This document shows positions 34,160 through 42,852 of a stretch of DNA of 64,000 nt, one piece after another. The position numbers and the translations under genes are program-made. Origin of the DNA: Rhodococcus sp. B50 (GTDB lineage Bacteria > Actinomycetota > Actinomycetes > Mycobacteriales > Mycobacteriaceae). The notes below the pieces were generated by a model, which was given only the letters and a program-made list of their open reading frames with translations, was not told where the DNA came from and did no database searches. The stretch lies in the NCBI RefSeq assembly GCF_013602415.1, contig NZ_WPAG02000002.1, positions 4,405,480-4,469,479 on the forward strand. Reading direction: 5' to 3'. Every line of letters begins with the position of its first letter. Within the stretch, counting starts at the first letter, position 1.

Positions 34160-35530
34160 TCAGCTGCGGGACAGGGCGGTGGGGTGCGCTCGGGTGTCGA
34201 CACCCGGGATACCGCGCCCGCGCAGCGATGCGCCTGCCGTCTCCGCCACGAAATAGAGCGCGACGAGACCCACCACGCACGCGCCCATCATGTAGAAGGC
34301 CGGGACGAGATCGTTCCCGGTCCGTTCCACCAACCATTCGTTGATCGCCGGTGCCGTGCCACCGAAAATCGACGTCGACAAGTTGTAGGAGATCGCGAAA
34401 CCGGCGAACCGAACGTGCGTGGGGAACATCGCGGGGAAGGTCGCCGAGATGGTCGACAACTGCATCACGTACAGCAGGCCGAGGACGGTGAACGCGACGA
34501 CCGCCCAACCGAAGCCCACGGACATCAGCATGTACATCGGGACGGCGAGAACGAACAGGCCCGCCAGCGAGGCCGCCCAGAGCGGCTTGCGACCGATTCG
34601 GTCCGACAACGCGCCGGCGAACGGGATGACCGCCATCATCGCGAGCTGGCCCATCAACACCAGAACCAGGGACGCCGTGCTCGTCAGTCCGATCCGGTTC
34701 TCGAGATAGGTAGGCATGTAACTCAACAGCGTGTAGTTGCACACGTTCAGCGCGATGACCAGACCCATCAGCTTGACGATCGGCCGCCAGTACCTGGTGA
34801 TCAGGTCCTTGAACTCGGCGCCGATGCTGCTCTCCTCCTCGTGCGCAAGCTCGAGCTCCTTGAAGACGGGCGTCTCGTCGAGCTTCGAACGCAGGTAGAG
34901 GCCGACGAGCGCGAGCGGGCCGGCGACGAAGAACGGAAGACGCCAGCCCCACGTGGCCATGAACGCGTCCGTCGACAGCAGATCGATCATCAGGACGAGG
35001 AACGCCCCGGCCGAGAAGCCGCCCAGCGTGCCGAATTCGAGGAAACTGCCGTAGAAGCCTCGTTTGCGGTCGGGGGAGTATTCGGCCATGAAGGTTGCCG
35101 CCCCGCCGTATTCACCACCGGTGGAGAAGCCCTGGACCATGCGCAACAGTACAAGCAGCGCAGGCGCCCAGAACCCGATCGATTCGTACGACGGAACCGC
35201 ACCGAGCAGCACCGTCGAACCACCCATCAGCAGGATGGTCAGTGCCAGGATCTGGCGGCGCCCCAACCGGTCGCCGAGCGGACCCCATACGAAACCGCCC
35301 AGCGGACGCATGACGAAGGAGACTGCGAAGACACCCAGCGTGAGCAGTGTCGCGGACTCGAGGTCGCCGGGGAAGAACGAATCGGCGATATAGGTGGCCG
35401 TGTAGGCGTAGACGCCGTAGTCGAACCACTCGGTGAAATTACCCATGGCCGACGCGCCGATGGCGCGTCGCACCTGCTCCGGGGGCACAGTCGAGGCCTC
35501 CGGCGTCGGGTTGACGGAACCGGTATCCAC
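34160..35530 (-). CDS. MFS transporter, metabolite:H+ symporter (MHS) type
   Basis: A 456-residue transporter with 12 hydrophobic segments. The start ASAMGNFTEWFDYGVY and the GDRLGRRQIL loop are characteristic of the MHS group (ProP, KgtP, ShiA), which take up organic acids and zwitterions with protons. It probably imports an organic-acid growth substrate. A second member of the group lies at 58273. The gene converges on the DHA2 transporter. Confidence 0.88.
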   Translation of the reverse strand: MDTGSVNPTPEASTVPPEQVRRAIGASAMGNFTEWFDYGVYAYTATYIADSFFPGDLESATLLTLGVFAVSFVMRPLGGFVWGPLGDRLGRRQILALTILLMGGSTVLLGAVPSYESIGFWAPALLVLLRMVQGFSTGGEYGGAATFMAEYSPDRKRGFYGSFLEFGTLGGFSAGAFLVLMIDLLSTDAFMATWGWRLPFFVAGPLALVGLYLRSKLDETPVFKELELAHEEESSIGAEFKDLITRYWRPIVKLMGLVIALNVCNYTLLSYMPTYLENRIGLTSTASLVLVLMGQLAMMAVIPFAGALSDRIGRKPLWAASLAGLFVLAVPMYMLMSVGFGWAVVAFTVLGLLYVMQLSTISATFPAMFPTHVRFAGFAISYNLSTSIFGGTAPAINEWLVERTGNDLVPAFYMMGACVVGLVALYFVAETAGASLRGRGIPGVDTRAHPTALSRS

Positions 35531-35631
35531 GGTCGTTCCCTTCGATCGAGAGATCGAGATCGGTGCCCCGTCGCGTACCCGGGTGGAAGGGCCGTGAAAC
35601 CGATGCCGGCGAAGATTCCTCGGGGCCGGGA

Positions 35632-35925
35632 TCAGGCGGACATTTTGCTGAGCGGGTGCGCCGACGAGGCGTACCGCGCCCGGTCACGTCGGCCCGCTGC
35701 GGAGCCGAGGTCGACGGTGTGGAGCCGCTCGTCACAGATGTGCACGAGTTGCTCGAGGATGTGCGGTTCGAACCGGTTCCACCGGTGCTTGGTCAGCAGA
35801 CCACGCAAGCGGTGGAAGTATTCGTCCGGAGTGATCCCGAACGTGACCCAGATGTCCTCGTCGGGCCCGCCGTTCCAGTGCCGCCACTTGACGGCGAAAT
35901 CGAGCATCGCAGCTTCGTCGGTCAT
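35632..35925 (-). CDS. Small DUF3263-like protein
   Basis: A 97-residue protein. MLDFAVKWRHWNGG followed by DEDIWVTFGITPDEYFHRLRGLL resembles the actinobacterial DUF3263 pattern (F-x2-W, an acidic I-x3-FG stretch and a Y-x3-L helix), which looks like a small helical, possibly helix-turn-helix, fold. AGGAG lies seven bases before the ATG. It lies downstream of the ligase/amidohydrolase genes on the same strand, separated by a 19-bp tandem repeat. Function unknown. Confidence 0.7.
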   Translation of the reverse strand: MTDEAAMLDFAVKWRHWNGGPDEDIWVTFGITPDEYFHRLRGLLTKHRWNRFEPHILEQLVHICDERLHTVDLGSAAGRRDRARYASSAHPLSKMSA

Positions 35926-35943
35926 GACGGAACTCCTGTCTGA

Positions 35944-35981
35944 TGTGGGATGTGTCGGTGTCTGTGGGATGTGTCGGTGTC
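35944..35981. repeat. 19-bp perfect tandem repeat
   Basis: TGTGGGATGTGTCGGTGTC occurs twice head to tail (35944-35962, 35963-35981) in the 73-base gap between the ligase stop and the DUF3263-like start. It would lie in the leader of the small gene if that is read from the upstream operon. Confidence 0.9.
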
Positions 35982-35998
35982 GACGGACCGGTTCGTCG

Positions 35999-37432
35999 TC
36001 AACGGAGTAGTTCCTTGACGACCTTGCCGGTCGCGTTGAGAGGCAGCGCGTCGATGTACTCGACGACGCGGGGGACCTTGAATCCCGCCATGCGCGTGCG
36101 GCTCCAGGCGATCAGTTCCTCGGCAGGGACGGGATCGCCCGAGACGACGAATGCCTTGCCCACCTGGCCGAGTCGTTCGTCGGGTATCCCGATCACGGCC
36201 ACCTGGTCGACGGCCGGGTGCTCGAGCAGGAAACCTTCGATCTCGGCGGGATAGGCGTTGAACCCGCCGACGACGAACATGTCCTTCTTGCGTCCGATGA
36301 TCCGGAGGTGACCGTCGGCGTCGATCTCGCCGAGATCGCCGGTGTGGAGCCACCCTTCGGCATCGACGGTGTCTGCGGTGGCTTGCGGATCGTCGAAATA
36401 ACCCTGCATCACGTTGTATCCGCGGATGAGGACCTCGCCGTCGTCCGCGATGCTCACTTCCACTCCGTCGCAGGGTTTTCCGACGGTCGTCGCGATCTGC
36501 TCGAAGGTATCGCCACGACGGGAGGCGGTCGCGGTGCCGGCCTCGCTGAGTCCGTATCCCGTCATGATCGTCCGGAACGGCAACTCGCTCCGGATCCGCC
36601 GGATCAGATCGACCGGGATGTCGGCGGAGCCGGTCACGGCGGCACGCAGCGACGACAGATCGTGAGTCCGGTGTTGCTGCGCTGCGAGGAGCGAGTGGTA
36701 GAGCGTGGGCGGACCGGGCAGCATGGTCACACTCTCCCGCTCGATCAGGTCGAGCACGGTGTCCGTCTCGAAGACCGGGACGGGAATCATCGTGGCGCCC
36801 CGGATGAACGACGCGACGAGACCCGCTTTGTAGCCGAACATGTGGAAGAACGGGTTGACGAGCAGATAGCGGTCGCCGCGCCGCAGATCGGCCAGATCGC
36901 ACCATTCGGTGAACATCCGCAGCGTCTGCAGGTGGTTCATCATCACGCCCTTGGGGCGCCCGGTGGTGCCCGAGGTGTACATGATGTCGGCGATGTCCTC
37001 ACCGTCGATGTCGTGTACGAAGGGACGTCCGCTGTCGAGGAAGCCGGACGCGAGATCGATCCGCGGGATGCCGGCCGGCACCGCGTACTCCTGGTCGAGG
37101 AAGCCGTCCTGCACAAGGGCCAGCTTCGCTCCGCTGCGACGGATGATGTCACCCGCCTCGTCCTCGCGGTAGCGAGTGTTCACCGGGACGAGCACGCCGC
37201 CCGCGGTGAGGAGCCCGAAAGCCGCGACGATCCACGCCGCGGAGTTGGGAGCCCAGATCGCCACTCGATCACCTTTGCCGATACCTGCGTCGGCGAACGC
37301 TCCGGCGGCACGGCGGATTCGATCGGTGAGATCGGTGAAGGAGATCCGGAGGTCCCCGTCGACGACCGCTTCGGCATCACCGAAGCGGTCGCCGGCGCTG
37401 AGGACCATCTCGGGGATGGTCCGCCAGCTCAT
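35999..37432 (-). CDS. Acyl-CoA synthetase (AMP-forming)
   Basis: A 477-residue adenylate-forming ligase. The P-loop YTSGTTGRPKG, the GYGLSEAG box, the TGDLGEID hinge-side aspartate and the C-terminal lysine in NATGKVVKE are all present. It activates a carboxylic acid with ATP and CoA. The ATG at 37432 overlaps the amidohydrolase stop (ATGA), and length is slightly below the 500-560 common in the family, the N-terminus being short. The longer frame to 38170 runs through the amidohydrolase in another frame and is not credible. Substrate unknown; an aryl or alicyclic acid is likely. Confidence 0.88.
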   Translation of the reverse strand: MSWRTIPEMVLSAGDRFGDAEAVVDGDLRISFTDLTDRIRRAAGAFADAGIGKGDRVAIWAPNSAAWIVAAFGLLTAGGVLVPVNTRYREDEAGDIIRRSGAKLALVQDGFLDQEYAVPAGIPRIDLASGFLDSGRPFVHDIDGEDIADIMYTSGTTGRPKGVMMNHLQTLRMFTEWCDLADLRRGDRYLLVNPFFHMFGYKAGLVASFIRGATMIPVPVFETDTVLDLIERESVTMLPGPPTLYHSLLAAQQHRTHDLSSLRAAVTGSADIPVDLIRRIRSELPFRTIMTGYGLSEAGTATASRRGDTFEQIATTVGKPCDGVEVSIADDGEVLIRGYNVMQGYFDDPQATADTVDAEGWLHTGDLGEIDADGHLRIIGRKKDMFVVGGFNAYPAEIEGFLLEHPAVDQVAVIGIPDERLGQVGKAFVVSGDPVPAEELIAWSRTRMAGFKVPRVVEYIDALPLNATGKVVKELLR

Positions 37433-38610
37433 ACCTTCAGGAGCCTTGCGAGATTGCCGCCCATGACCAGCTTCTGGTCCTCGAAGGGCAGGTGCTGGAT
37501 GTGATCGATGTAGGTGGTCGGCTCGGCCAGGCCCTCGGGGTGCGGGTAGTCGGAACCGAACAGCACGCGCTCGGCGCCGATGAGGGCGGTGAGCTTGCTG
37601 AAATCCTCTTCCCAGAAGGGACTGACGTGGATGCTCTTCTTGATGGCGGCGACCGGGTCCTGCATGCCGAAGCCCTCGGGTGCCTTCTTGTAGACGTCGG
37701 TGAGGGTCTGGAGGACGTGCGGGAGCCAGGACGCGCCGTTCTCGATGACGGCGATCCGCAGTTCCGGGAAACGGAAGAGAGCTCCGTGGCATACCCATGA
37801 CGCCACCGCGTCCTGGATGGGGCGCCACTCGCTGACCATGCGGAAGGCGTTGGTGACGAACGGGAGCATCTCGTCGGAGGAGCCTTCCCAGTCCTGGTTG
37901 TACCGCGCGTAGCCGCTGTCCGAGGAGTGCTGGGTGACCAGCACGTCCAGCTCGACGACGCGCTTCCAGAACGGGTCGAACTCGGGGAGAGCGAACGAGC
38001 GCGGCCCCTTGTAGCCGGGGACCGGTGCGGGGCGCACGAGGATGGCCTTCGCACCGCGCTCGACGCACCACTCCAGCTCCTCGATCGCCTTCTCGACGAT
38101 GGGGAGGCTGATGACGGGAACGGTGAAGATGCGGTCCTTGTAGTTGAAGGACCACGTCTCGTACAGCCACTGGTTGAGCGAGTGGACGACCGCGTGGATC
38201 AGCTCGGGGTTGTCGCGCATGCGCTCCTCGACGAGGCTGGCCAGCGTCGGGAACATCAGGGTGCGGTCGATCTGGAGCTCGTCCATGAGCTCGAGGCGCG
38301 CGGCGGGATCACGGAAGGCCGGGATCGACTTCATCGGCTTTCCGAAGATCTCCCGCTTGCTCTTGCCCTCGGGATTGCCGTTCTTGAAGTAGTCCTCCAT
38401 CGCGCCCGGGCGGGCGACGACCTCGAAGGTCGGGTTGGGGATGTACTCACTGATCTGGCCACGTATCGCGATCTTCGTGCGGCCGTCGACCTGCACGTAT
38501 TTGATGGCACCTTTGTACTTGTCCGGGAGGAATTTGGTGAGAGCTTCCTCGGTCTCGTACAGGTGGTTGTCCGCATCGAACAACGGGTACGGCAATTCTT
38601 TCGCGGGCAT
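37429..38610 (-). CDS. Amidohydrolase 2 family metal-dependent hydrolase/decarboxylase
   Basis: A 393-residue TIM-barrel protein. The N-terminal FDADNH gives the metal pair Asp14 and His16, THQSS- and HVSPF-type histidines follow, and the C-terminal GSDYPHPEG holds the catalytic aspartate. The family includes the ACMSD-type decarboxylases and ring-opening hydrolases. It starts at ATG 38610 with AGGAGG upstream and is coupled to the acyl-CoA ligase. A dyad operator candidate lies directly ahead of it. Hydrolysis or decarboxylation of a ring-cleavage product is inferred. Confidence 0.85.
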   Translation of the reverse strand: MPAKELPYPLFDADNHLYETEEALTKFLPDKYKGAIKYVQVDGRTKIAIRGQISEYIPNPTFEVVARPGAMEDYFKNGNPEGKSKREIFGKPMKSIPAFRDPAARLELMDELQIDRTLMFPTLASLVEERMRDNPELIHAVVHSLNQWLYETWSFNYKDRIFTVPVISLPIVEKAIEELEWCVERGAKAILVRPAPVPGYKGPRSFALPEFDPFWKRVVELDVLVTQHSSDSGYARYNQDWEGSSDEMLPFVTNAFRMVSEWRPIQDAVASWVCHGALFRFPELRIAVIENGASWLPHVLQTLTDVYKKAPEGFGMQDPVAAIKKSIHVSPFWEEDFSKLTALIGAERVLFGSDYPHPEGLAEPTTYIDHIQHLPFEDQKLVMGGNLARLLKV

Positions 38611-38619
38611 TGAATCCTC

Positions 38620-38647
38620 CTTCTCCTGTTGAGAGAATACTATTCTC
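38620..38647 (-). promoter_or_regulatory. Candidate operator with TATTCTC repeats
   Basis: GAGAATA-C-TATTCTC (38633-38647) is a perfect 15-base dyad. On the reverse strand, TATTCTCTCAACAGGAGAAG (38639-38620) matches the 40277 site at 15 of 20 positions and runs up to the ribosome site of the amidohydrolase gene. The dyad overlaps the stop codon of the upstream ligase, so an internal regulated promoter for the amidohydrolase-ligase pair is suggested. Confidence 0.5.
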
Positions 38648-40187
38648 ATAGTTGGGCGGTCGCAATATCCTGGCGCACGCGGAACTTCTGGATCTTCCCG
38701 CTGGCCGTGCGCGGGAAGTCGTCGACGCGGTGCAATTCCTCCGGCCACTTCTGCTTGGCGATACCTGCCTGGCCGAAGTGCGCGCGGACGTCCGCGAGCG
38801 TCGGCATCGCGTGCCCGGGCCGCAGACGCAGGACCGCGGCGGCATGCTCGCCGAGGCGATCGTCCGGCGCCGACACGACGGCGGCCTCGGCCACCGCGGG
38901 CAGGGTCAGGAGCACTTCCTCGACCTCGAGAGCGCTGATGTTCTCGCCTCCGCGGATGATGAAGTCGGCCTTGCGGTCGGTGATCGTCAGGAAGCCGTCC
39001 TCGTCGACGATCGCGACGTCCCCGGTGTGGTACCAGCCGTCCTCGTCGAACGCACGGGCCGTGAGTTCCGGGTTCGTGTACCCCATGCACAGGTCCGGTC
39101 CGCGGCTGAGGATCTCACCGTCGTCGGCGATGCGGATCTCGACACCCGGGCATGCGTTGCCGTCGGTGAACAGGCGCTTGTCCACCGGATCGGTGACGAG
39201 TGAACTCGTGATCGACGGGTGCTCTGTGCTGCCGTAGGCGCGGAAGACCGTGATGCCGAGATCGTCGAGTCGGCGGGTGACCGCGGCGGGCACGGTCGAC
39301 CCGCCGAGTCCGGCGTACTTCATGTACCGCAGGTGCCGGTCCGGATCGAAGTTCGGGTGATCGAGCAGGCTCGTGATGAAATACGTCGCGCCGCCGCCGA
39401 TCACGAGGCCGTCGCTCTCCATGAGTTCGATCGCGCGGGCCGGATCCCAGACGTCGAGCAGATTGATGGGGGAGTGGTCGAGGATCGGGATGAGGAAAGC
39501 GTTGACCATGCCGATGAAATGACCGACCGGTGCGCCCGTCAGCTGCGACCCTCGGTCGGCGGGATACCGCTCGGAGAGCTGCCTCGTCTCGAAACCGAGC
39601 GTCCGGTGCGTATGGATCACGCCCTTCGGGTCGCTCGTGGTGCCGGACGTGAACGCCAGCAGCGCGGGCTGCGAGGGGTCGACGGGGAGCACGCCCTCGA
39701 AGGGGCTGTCGTCCAGCAGATCGTCGAAGTCGCGTCCGACGACGCCGACGATCGGGACGTCGGCGCACAGTTCGGGCCGGTACTCGGTGTAGCCGAACTT
39801 CTCGGCGCACACGAACACCTTGGGGGTCGACTCGCGCAGGATGTACCCGAGCTCCTTCGGGCCGTAGAAGTGGACGATCGGCACGACGGTCGCGCCCAGG
39901 AAGGACGAGGCCCAGAAGACGGCCGCCGCCTCCATCCAGTTGGGGAGCTGGAAGGCCACCACGTCGCCGGGGCCGACGCCGCGGCGGTGCAGACCGGCCG
40001 CGAGGCGCCGGGCGATCTGCTCGACCTCGCTCACCGTGCCCGACCACGGGCGGATACCGGAGTGGATGCGGAACTCGACGTCCGGCGCGGCTTTCAGCCC
40101 GCCGGCGAGCATGTCGCCGATCGTCTCGCGTGTCCACCACCCTTCGCTCTCGTAGCGTTCGACCAGTTCGGAGGGGATCTGCCGCAT
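38646..40187 (-). CDS. Acyl-CoA synthetase (AMP-forming)
   Basis: A 513-residue adenylate-forming ligase: AFTSGTTSDPKG P-loop, AYGSTEHPS box, YHTGDVAI and the catalytic lysine in ASGKIQKF. It resembles the cyclohexanecarboxylate/short-chain acyl-CoA synthetase style. It is divergent from the crotonase at 40323, with a TATTCTC-type site in the gap, and upstream of the amidohydrolase-ligase pair. Activation of the pathway acid is the inferred role. Confidence 0.88.
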   Translation of the reverse strand: MRQIPSELVERYESEGWWTRETIGDMLAGGLKAAPDVEFRIHSGIRPWSGTVSEVEQIARRLAAGLHRRGVGPGDVVAFQLPNWMEAAAVFWASSFLGATVVPIVHFYGPKELGYILRESTPKVFVCAEKFGYTEYRPELCADVPIVGVVGRDFDDLLDDSPFEGVLPVDPSQPALLAFTSGTTSDPKGVIHTHRTLGFETRQLSERYPADRGSQLTGAPVGHFIGMVNAFLIPILDHSPINLLDVWDPARAIELMESDGLVIGGGATYFITSLLDHPNFDPDRHLRYMKYAGLGGSTVPAAVTRRLDDLGITVFRAYGSTEHPSITSSLVTDPVDKRLFTDGNACPGVEIRIADDGEILSRGPDLCMGYTNPELTARAFDEDGWYHTGDVAIVDEDGFLTITDRKADFIIRGGENISALEVEEVLLTLPAVAEAAVVSAPDDRLGEHAAAVLRLRPGHAMPTLADVRAHFGQAGIAKQKWPEELHRVDDFPRTASGKIQKFRVRQDIATAQL

Positions 40188-40276
40188 CTGAAAGCTCCAG
40201 TGTCCGGGATGGCGTCACGCCGCCGTTCGTCGCGGCGCGACCGGTGCAGTCCGGCCTCGGCCGGTTGTGGAGATGG

Positions 40277-40296
40277 TATTCTCCTAAAAGTAGAAT
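40277..40296. promoter_or_regulatory. Candidate operator between ligase and crotonase
   Basis: TATTCTCCTAAAAGTAGAAT lies 26 bases before the crotonase ATG and about 90 bases before the divergent ligase start. Its arms ATTCT and AGAAT are inverted, and it matches the reverse-strand site at 38639-38620 in 15 of 20 positions. The TetR protein at 41100 is the nearest candidate ligand-responsive repressor. Confidence 0.5.
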
Positions 40297-40322
40297 TCCA
40301 ATATCAGTTCGGAGAGCAGACC

Positions 40323-41045
40323 ATGGTGGAGCTGGAGCTCGACGACGGACTCGCCGTCGTCACCATCGATCGCCCGCACGCGCGCAACGCCATCGCCCCC
40401 GAGACGATGGACCAACTCGAGAAGGTGCTCGACGAAGCCGAGCAGGCGCAGGCGCGTGCGCTGGTGATCCGTGGTGGGGGCGACCGCGCCTTCGTCTCCG
40501 GCGGCGATCTCAAGGAACTCGCCAAGCTCCGCACCCACGAACAGGCCGCAGACATGGCCCGGCAGATGCGCACAGTATGCGACCGGATCGCGGGTTTCCC
40601 GGCTCCCGTCGTCGCTGCGCTCAACGGGCACGCACTCGGCGGCGGTGCCGAGGTGGCCGTCGCCGCCGACATCCGCATCGCGGCGGACGACATCAGGATC
40701 GGCTTCAACCAGGTGTCGCTGGCGATCATGCCGGCCTGGGGCGGTGCCGAACGGCTGGCATCACTGGTCGGGCGGGGGCGGGCTCTCATGCTCGCCGGTG
40801 CCGGCGACATCCTCCGCGCCGAGGAGGCCGAACGTATCGGACTCGTCGACAAGGTGATCCCGCGGGAGACCTTCGACGAAGGATGGCGCACTCTCGGCCG
40901 TGCCCTCGCCAATCCGTCCTCCGCGTCGATCAAGCGTGTCGTGAACGGCGCAAGTACAGAGGAAGCGGTCGACGCGTTCGCGCGATTGTGGATCGCCGAC
41001 GCCCATTGGGATGCGGCCGACAAGGTGCTCTCGCGCGGTAAGTAG
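40323..41045 (+). CDS. Enoyl-CoA hydratase/isomerase (crotonase) family protein
   Basis: A 240-residue crotonase. NGHALGGGAEVA supplies the oxyanion hole and the first conserved glutamate, and IMPAWGGAERL the second part of the pocket. By eye, the position of the second catalytic glutamate of true hydratases (Glu164 in rat crotonase) is Gln in FNQVSLAIMP, and the P-x-WGG form is seen in some decarboxylase-type crotonases. So hydratase activity is not assured. It is divergent from an acyl-CoA ligase and converges on a TetR gene. Confidence 0.85.
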   Translation: MVELELDDGLAVVTIDRPHARNAIAPETMDQLEKVLDEAEQAQARALVIRGGGDRAFVSGGDLKELAKLRTHEQAADMARQMRTVCDRIAGFPAPVVAALNGHALGGGAEVAVAADIRIAADDIRIGFNQVSLAIMPAWGGAERLASLVGRGRALMLAGAGDILRAEEAERIGLVDKVIPRETFDEGWRTLGRALANPSSASIKRVVNGASTEEAVDAFARLWIADAHWDAADKVLSRGK

Positions 41046-41099
41046 GGCGCAGCGGGGAGTCGGAGGGCGGGCACTTCCCGATGCTCGAGGTTCCGATAT

Positions 41100-41846
41100 C
41101 TACGTGCGCGAGTTGCGGACGGTGTTCGAGCGACGACCCCGACGGGAAACTGCGAAGTCGGGCAGCATGTCGAACAGCGTGTCGCGCAATCTATCCGGAA
41201 CCGTACCCGTGGAGTCCCTCGTCGAGGATCCGGCGATCGCAGTCTTCTCACGTTCGGTGAGGTGCGCGACGAGGGCCGCGACGAACAGACCGTCGAGTAT
41301 CGCGTAGGCGGTATCGGGGTCGTACCGCAGTGTCGTGTCCGACAGTTCCGCGTAGCGCGTGAGTACGCGGTCGATCATGTCGCGCAAACCGTTGTCGATC
41401 GACGAAACATCTTCCCGCAGAGAAGGGTCGAACATCGACTGGTTGCGCAGGTCGTACCAGAGACGGTGCATCGGGGCTTCGTCCCGGAGTGTCTCGGCGA
41501 CCTTGCCGGCGAAACCGCGACGGAGTTCGTCGGCGGTCGTCGCGCTCTCGATCACCTCGTCGTATCGCGTCACGCATCGTGTCTTGTAGTAGCGCACGCA
41601 GTGCAGGATCAGATCGGTCTTGTCCTTGAAGTAGTAGTGCACGACACCGTGCGAGAACGGGGAGTTCTGGGCGATCTCCCGCAAGGACGTTCGTGCATAA
41701 CCGAGTTCGCCGAGTGTTGCCAGGGCGGACTCGGCGAGCTGGGTGCGACGTTCGTCGTACCTGTTCTGCCGGCTTCGGAGCGACCGGTCGGCGGGAGCTG
41801 CCGAATGGTTCATCGTTCGCCAGTGTAGGTGCGCCGGCGAGTTCAT
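41100..41846 (-). CDS. TetR family transcriptional regulator
   Basis: A 248-residue TetR-type regulator. The helix-turn-helix spans about residues 34-80 (AESALATLGELGYARTSLREIAQ, then FSHGVVHYYFKDK). The C-terminal domain is of the kind found with acyl-CoA or fatty-acid regulators. Start at 41846 or 41813; neither has a strong ribosome site. It lies between the ligase/crotonase divergon and the SDR gene at 42036, and can regulate either. The TATTCTC-type sites or the TCTTGAC dyad at 41899 are candidate operators. Confidence 0.82.
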   Translation of the reverse strand: MNSPAHLHWRTMNHSAAPADRSLRSRQNRYDERRTQLAESALATLGELGYARTSLREIAQNSPFSHGVVHYYFKDKTDLILHCVRYYKTRCVTRYDEVIESATTADELRRGFAGKVAETLRDEAPMHRLWYDLRNQSMFDPSLREDVSSIDNGLRDMIDRVLTRYAELSDTTLRYDPDTAYAILDGLFVAALVAHLTEREKTAIAGSSTRDSTGTVPDRLRDTLFDMLPDFAVSRRGRRSNTVRNSRT

Positions 41847-41898
41847 GACACCGACCGGGCTGGACAGAGCGCGTGGGCAGGGCGATCGTCCGGCGTCC

Positions 41899-41916
41899 TC
41901 TTGACAGCCGTCAAGA
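41899..41916. promoter_or_regulatory. TCTTGAC dyad in TetR/SDR divergent gap
   Basis: TCTTGAC-AGCC-GTCAAGA has seven-base perfect arms with a four-base centre. It lies in the 190-base gap between the divergent TetR (start 41846) and SDR (start 42036) genes, a usual place for an autoregulatory operator. Confidence 0.5.
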
Positions 41917-41928
41917 TTTCACAGATCC

Positions 41929-41944
41929 TGTGACCTGGACCACA
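41929..41944. promoter_or_regulatory. Crp/GlxR-like site
   Basis: TGTGACCTGGACCACA matches the Crp/GlxR pattern TGTGA-N6-TCACA with one arm mismatch. It overlaps a smaller dyad, CACAG-ATC-CTGTG (41920-41932). A closely similar sequence lies at 58234-58249. Cyclic-AMP-linked global control is suggested. Confidence 0.5.
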
Positions 41945-42035
41945 TTTCCGAGCCGCCTTGCACGGCGGTGCGGGGCATCTCGTCGGCCCACGCGAACCCT
42001 GTTCCTCCGAACCGCAGACTTCAGGAGGCCATTCG

Positions 42036-42842
42036 ATGACGGTGTTCGATCTCACCGGGCGCCGAGCCCTCGTCACAGGCGGGGCCCAGGGCCTCGGTGA
42101 AGGAATGGCCCGCGCACTGGCCTCGGCCGGGGCGAGCGTCGTGGTCGCCGACATTCAGGACAGCGGCGAACGGGTCGCGGCCGATCTCCCCACTGACGAC
42201 GGCGGTCGCAAGCACGCCTTCACCCGCCTGGACGTCACCTCGGAGGCCGACTGGGAACGCGCTGTCACCGAGACGATCGCAGCCGTCGGCGGGTTGGACA
42301 TCCTCGTGAACAACGCAGGCATCGAGATCACAGGACTGATCACCGAGGTCTCGCCCGACGACATCCGCCGCATGCTCGAGGTGAACGTCCTCGGCACCAC
42401 GCTCGGACTCAAACACGGGCTGCGCGCGATGCGTCCGGGCGGAGCCGCAGGCGACGGCGGCTCGATCGTGAACGTCGCCTCGGTCGCTGCGACGATCGCA
42501 TTCCCAGGAATCTCCGTCTACTCGGCTACCAAATCGGCCGTCGACCGCCTCACGCGGGTCGCCGCGATGGAGAGCGGAAAGCTCGGCTACGGTGTCCGCA
42601 TCAACTGCGTCTACCCGGGGCTCGTCCCGACCGCGATGGGTGCCGGACTGGCAAACGACATGGCCACGATCGGCCTGTTCGGCTCACCCGACGAAGCGGT
42701 CGCCGCTGTCGTCGACCAGACCCCGTCCGGCCGGCTCGGGACGGTCGAGGACATCGCCGACGCAGTCGTGTTCCTCGCTTCCGACGCAGCACGATTCGTC
42801 ACCGGTGCCGGCCTTCCGGTCGACGGTGGCATGGGAATGTGA
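42036..42842 (+). CDS. SDR family oxidoreductase
   Basis: A 268-residue FabG-like SDR: GGAQGLG cofactor motif near residue 14, NNAG, YSATKSA with catalytic Tyr and Lys, and a C-terminal VTGAGLPVDGGMGM. AGGAGG precedes the ATG at good distance; the longer frame to 41958 would cross the dyads. Its stop is ten bases from the GTG of the saccharopine-dehydrogenase-like gene, and an acyl-CoA ligase follows, so it may act on an alcohol or on a 3-hydroxyacyl-CoA. Confidence 0.87.
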   Translation: MTVFDLTGRRALVTGGAQGLGEGMARALASAGASVVVADIQDSGERVAADLPTDDGGRKHAFTRLDVTSEADWERAVTETIAAVGGLDILVNNAGIEITGLITEVSPDDIRRMLEVNVLGTTLGLKHGLRAMRPGGAAGDGGSIVNVASVAATIAFPGISVYSATKSAVDRLTRVAAMESGKLGYGVRINCVYPGLVPTAMGAGLANDMATIGLFGSPDEAVAAVVDQTPSGRLGTVEDIADAVVFLASDAARFVTGAGLPVDGGMGM

Positions 42843-42852
42843 GGGGAAGCCT

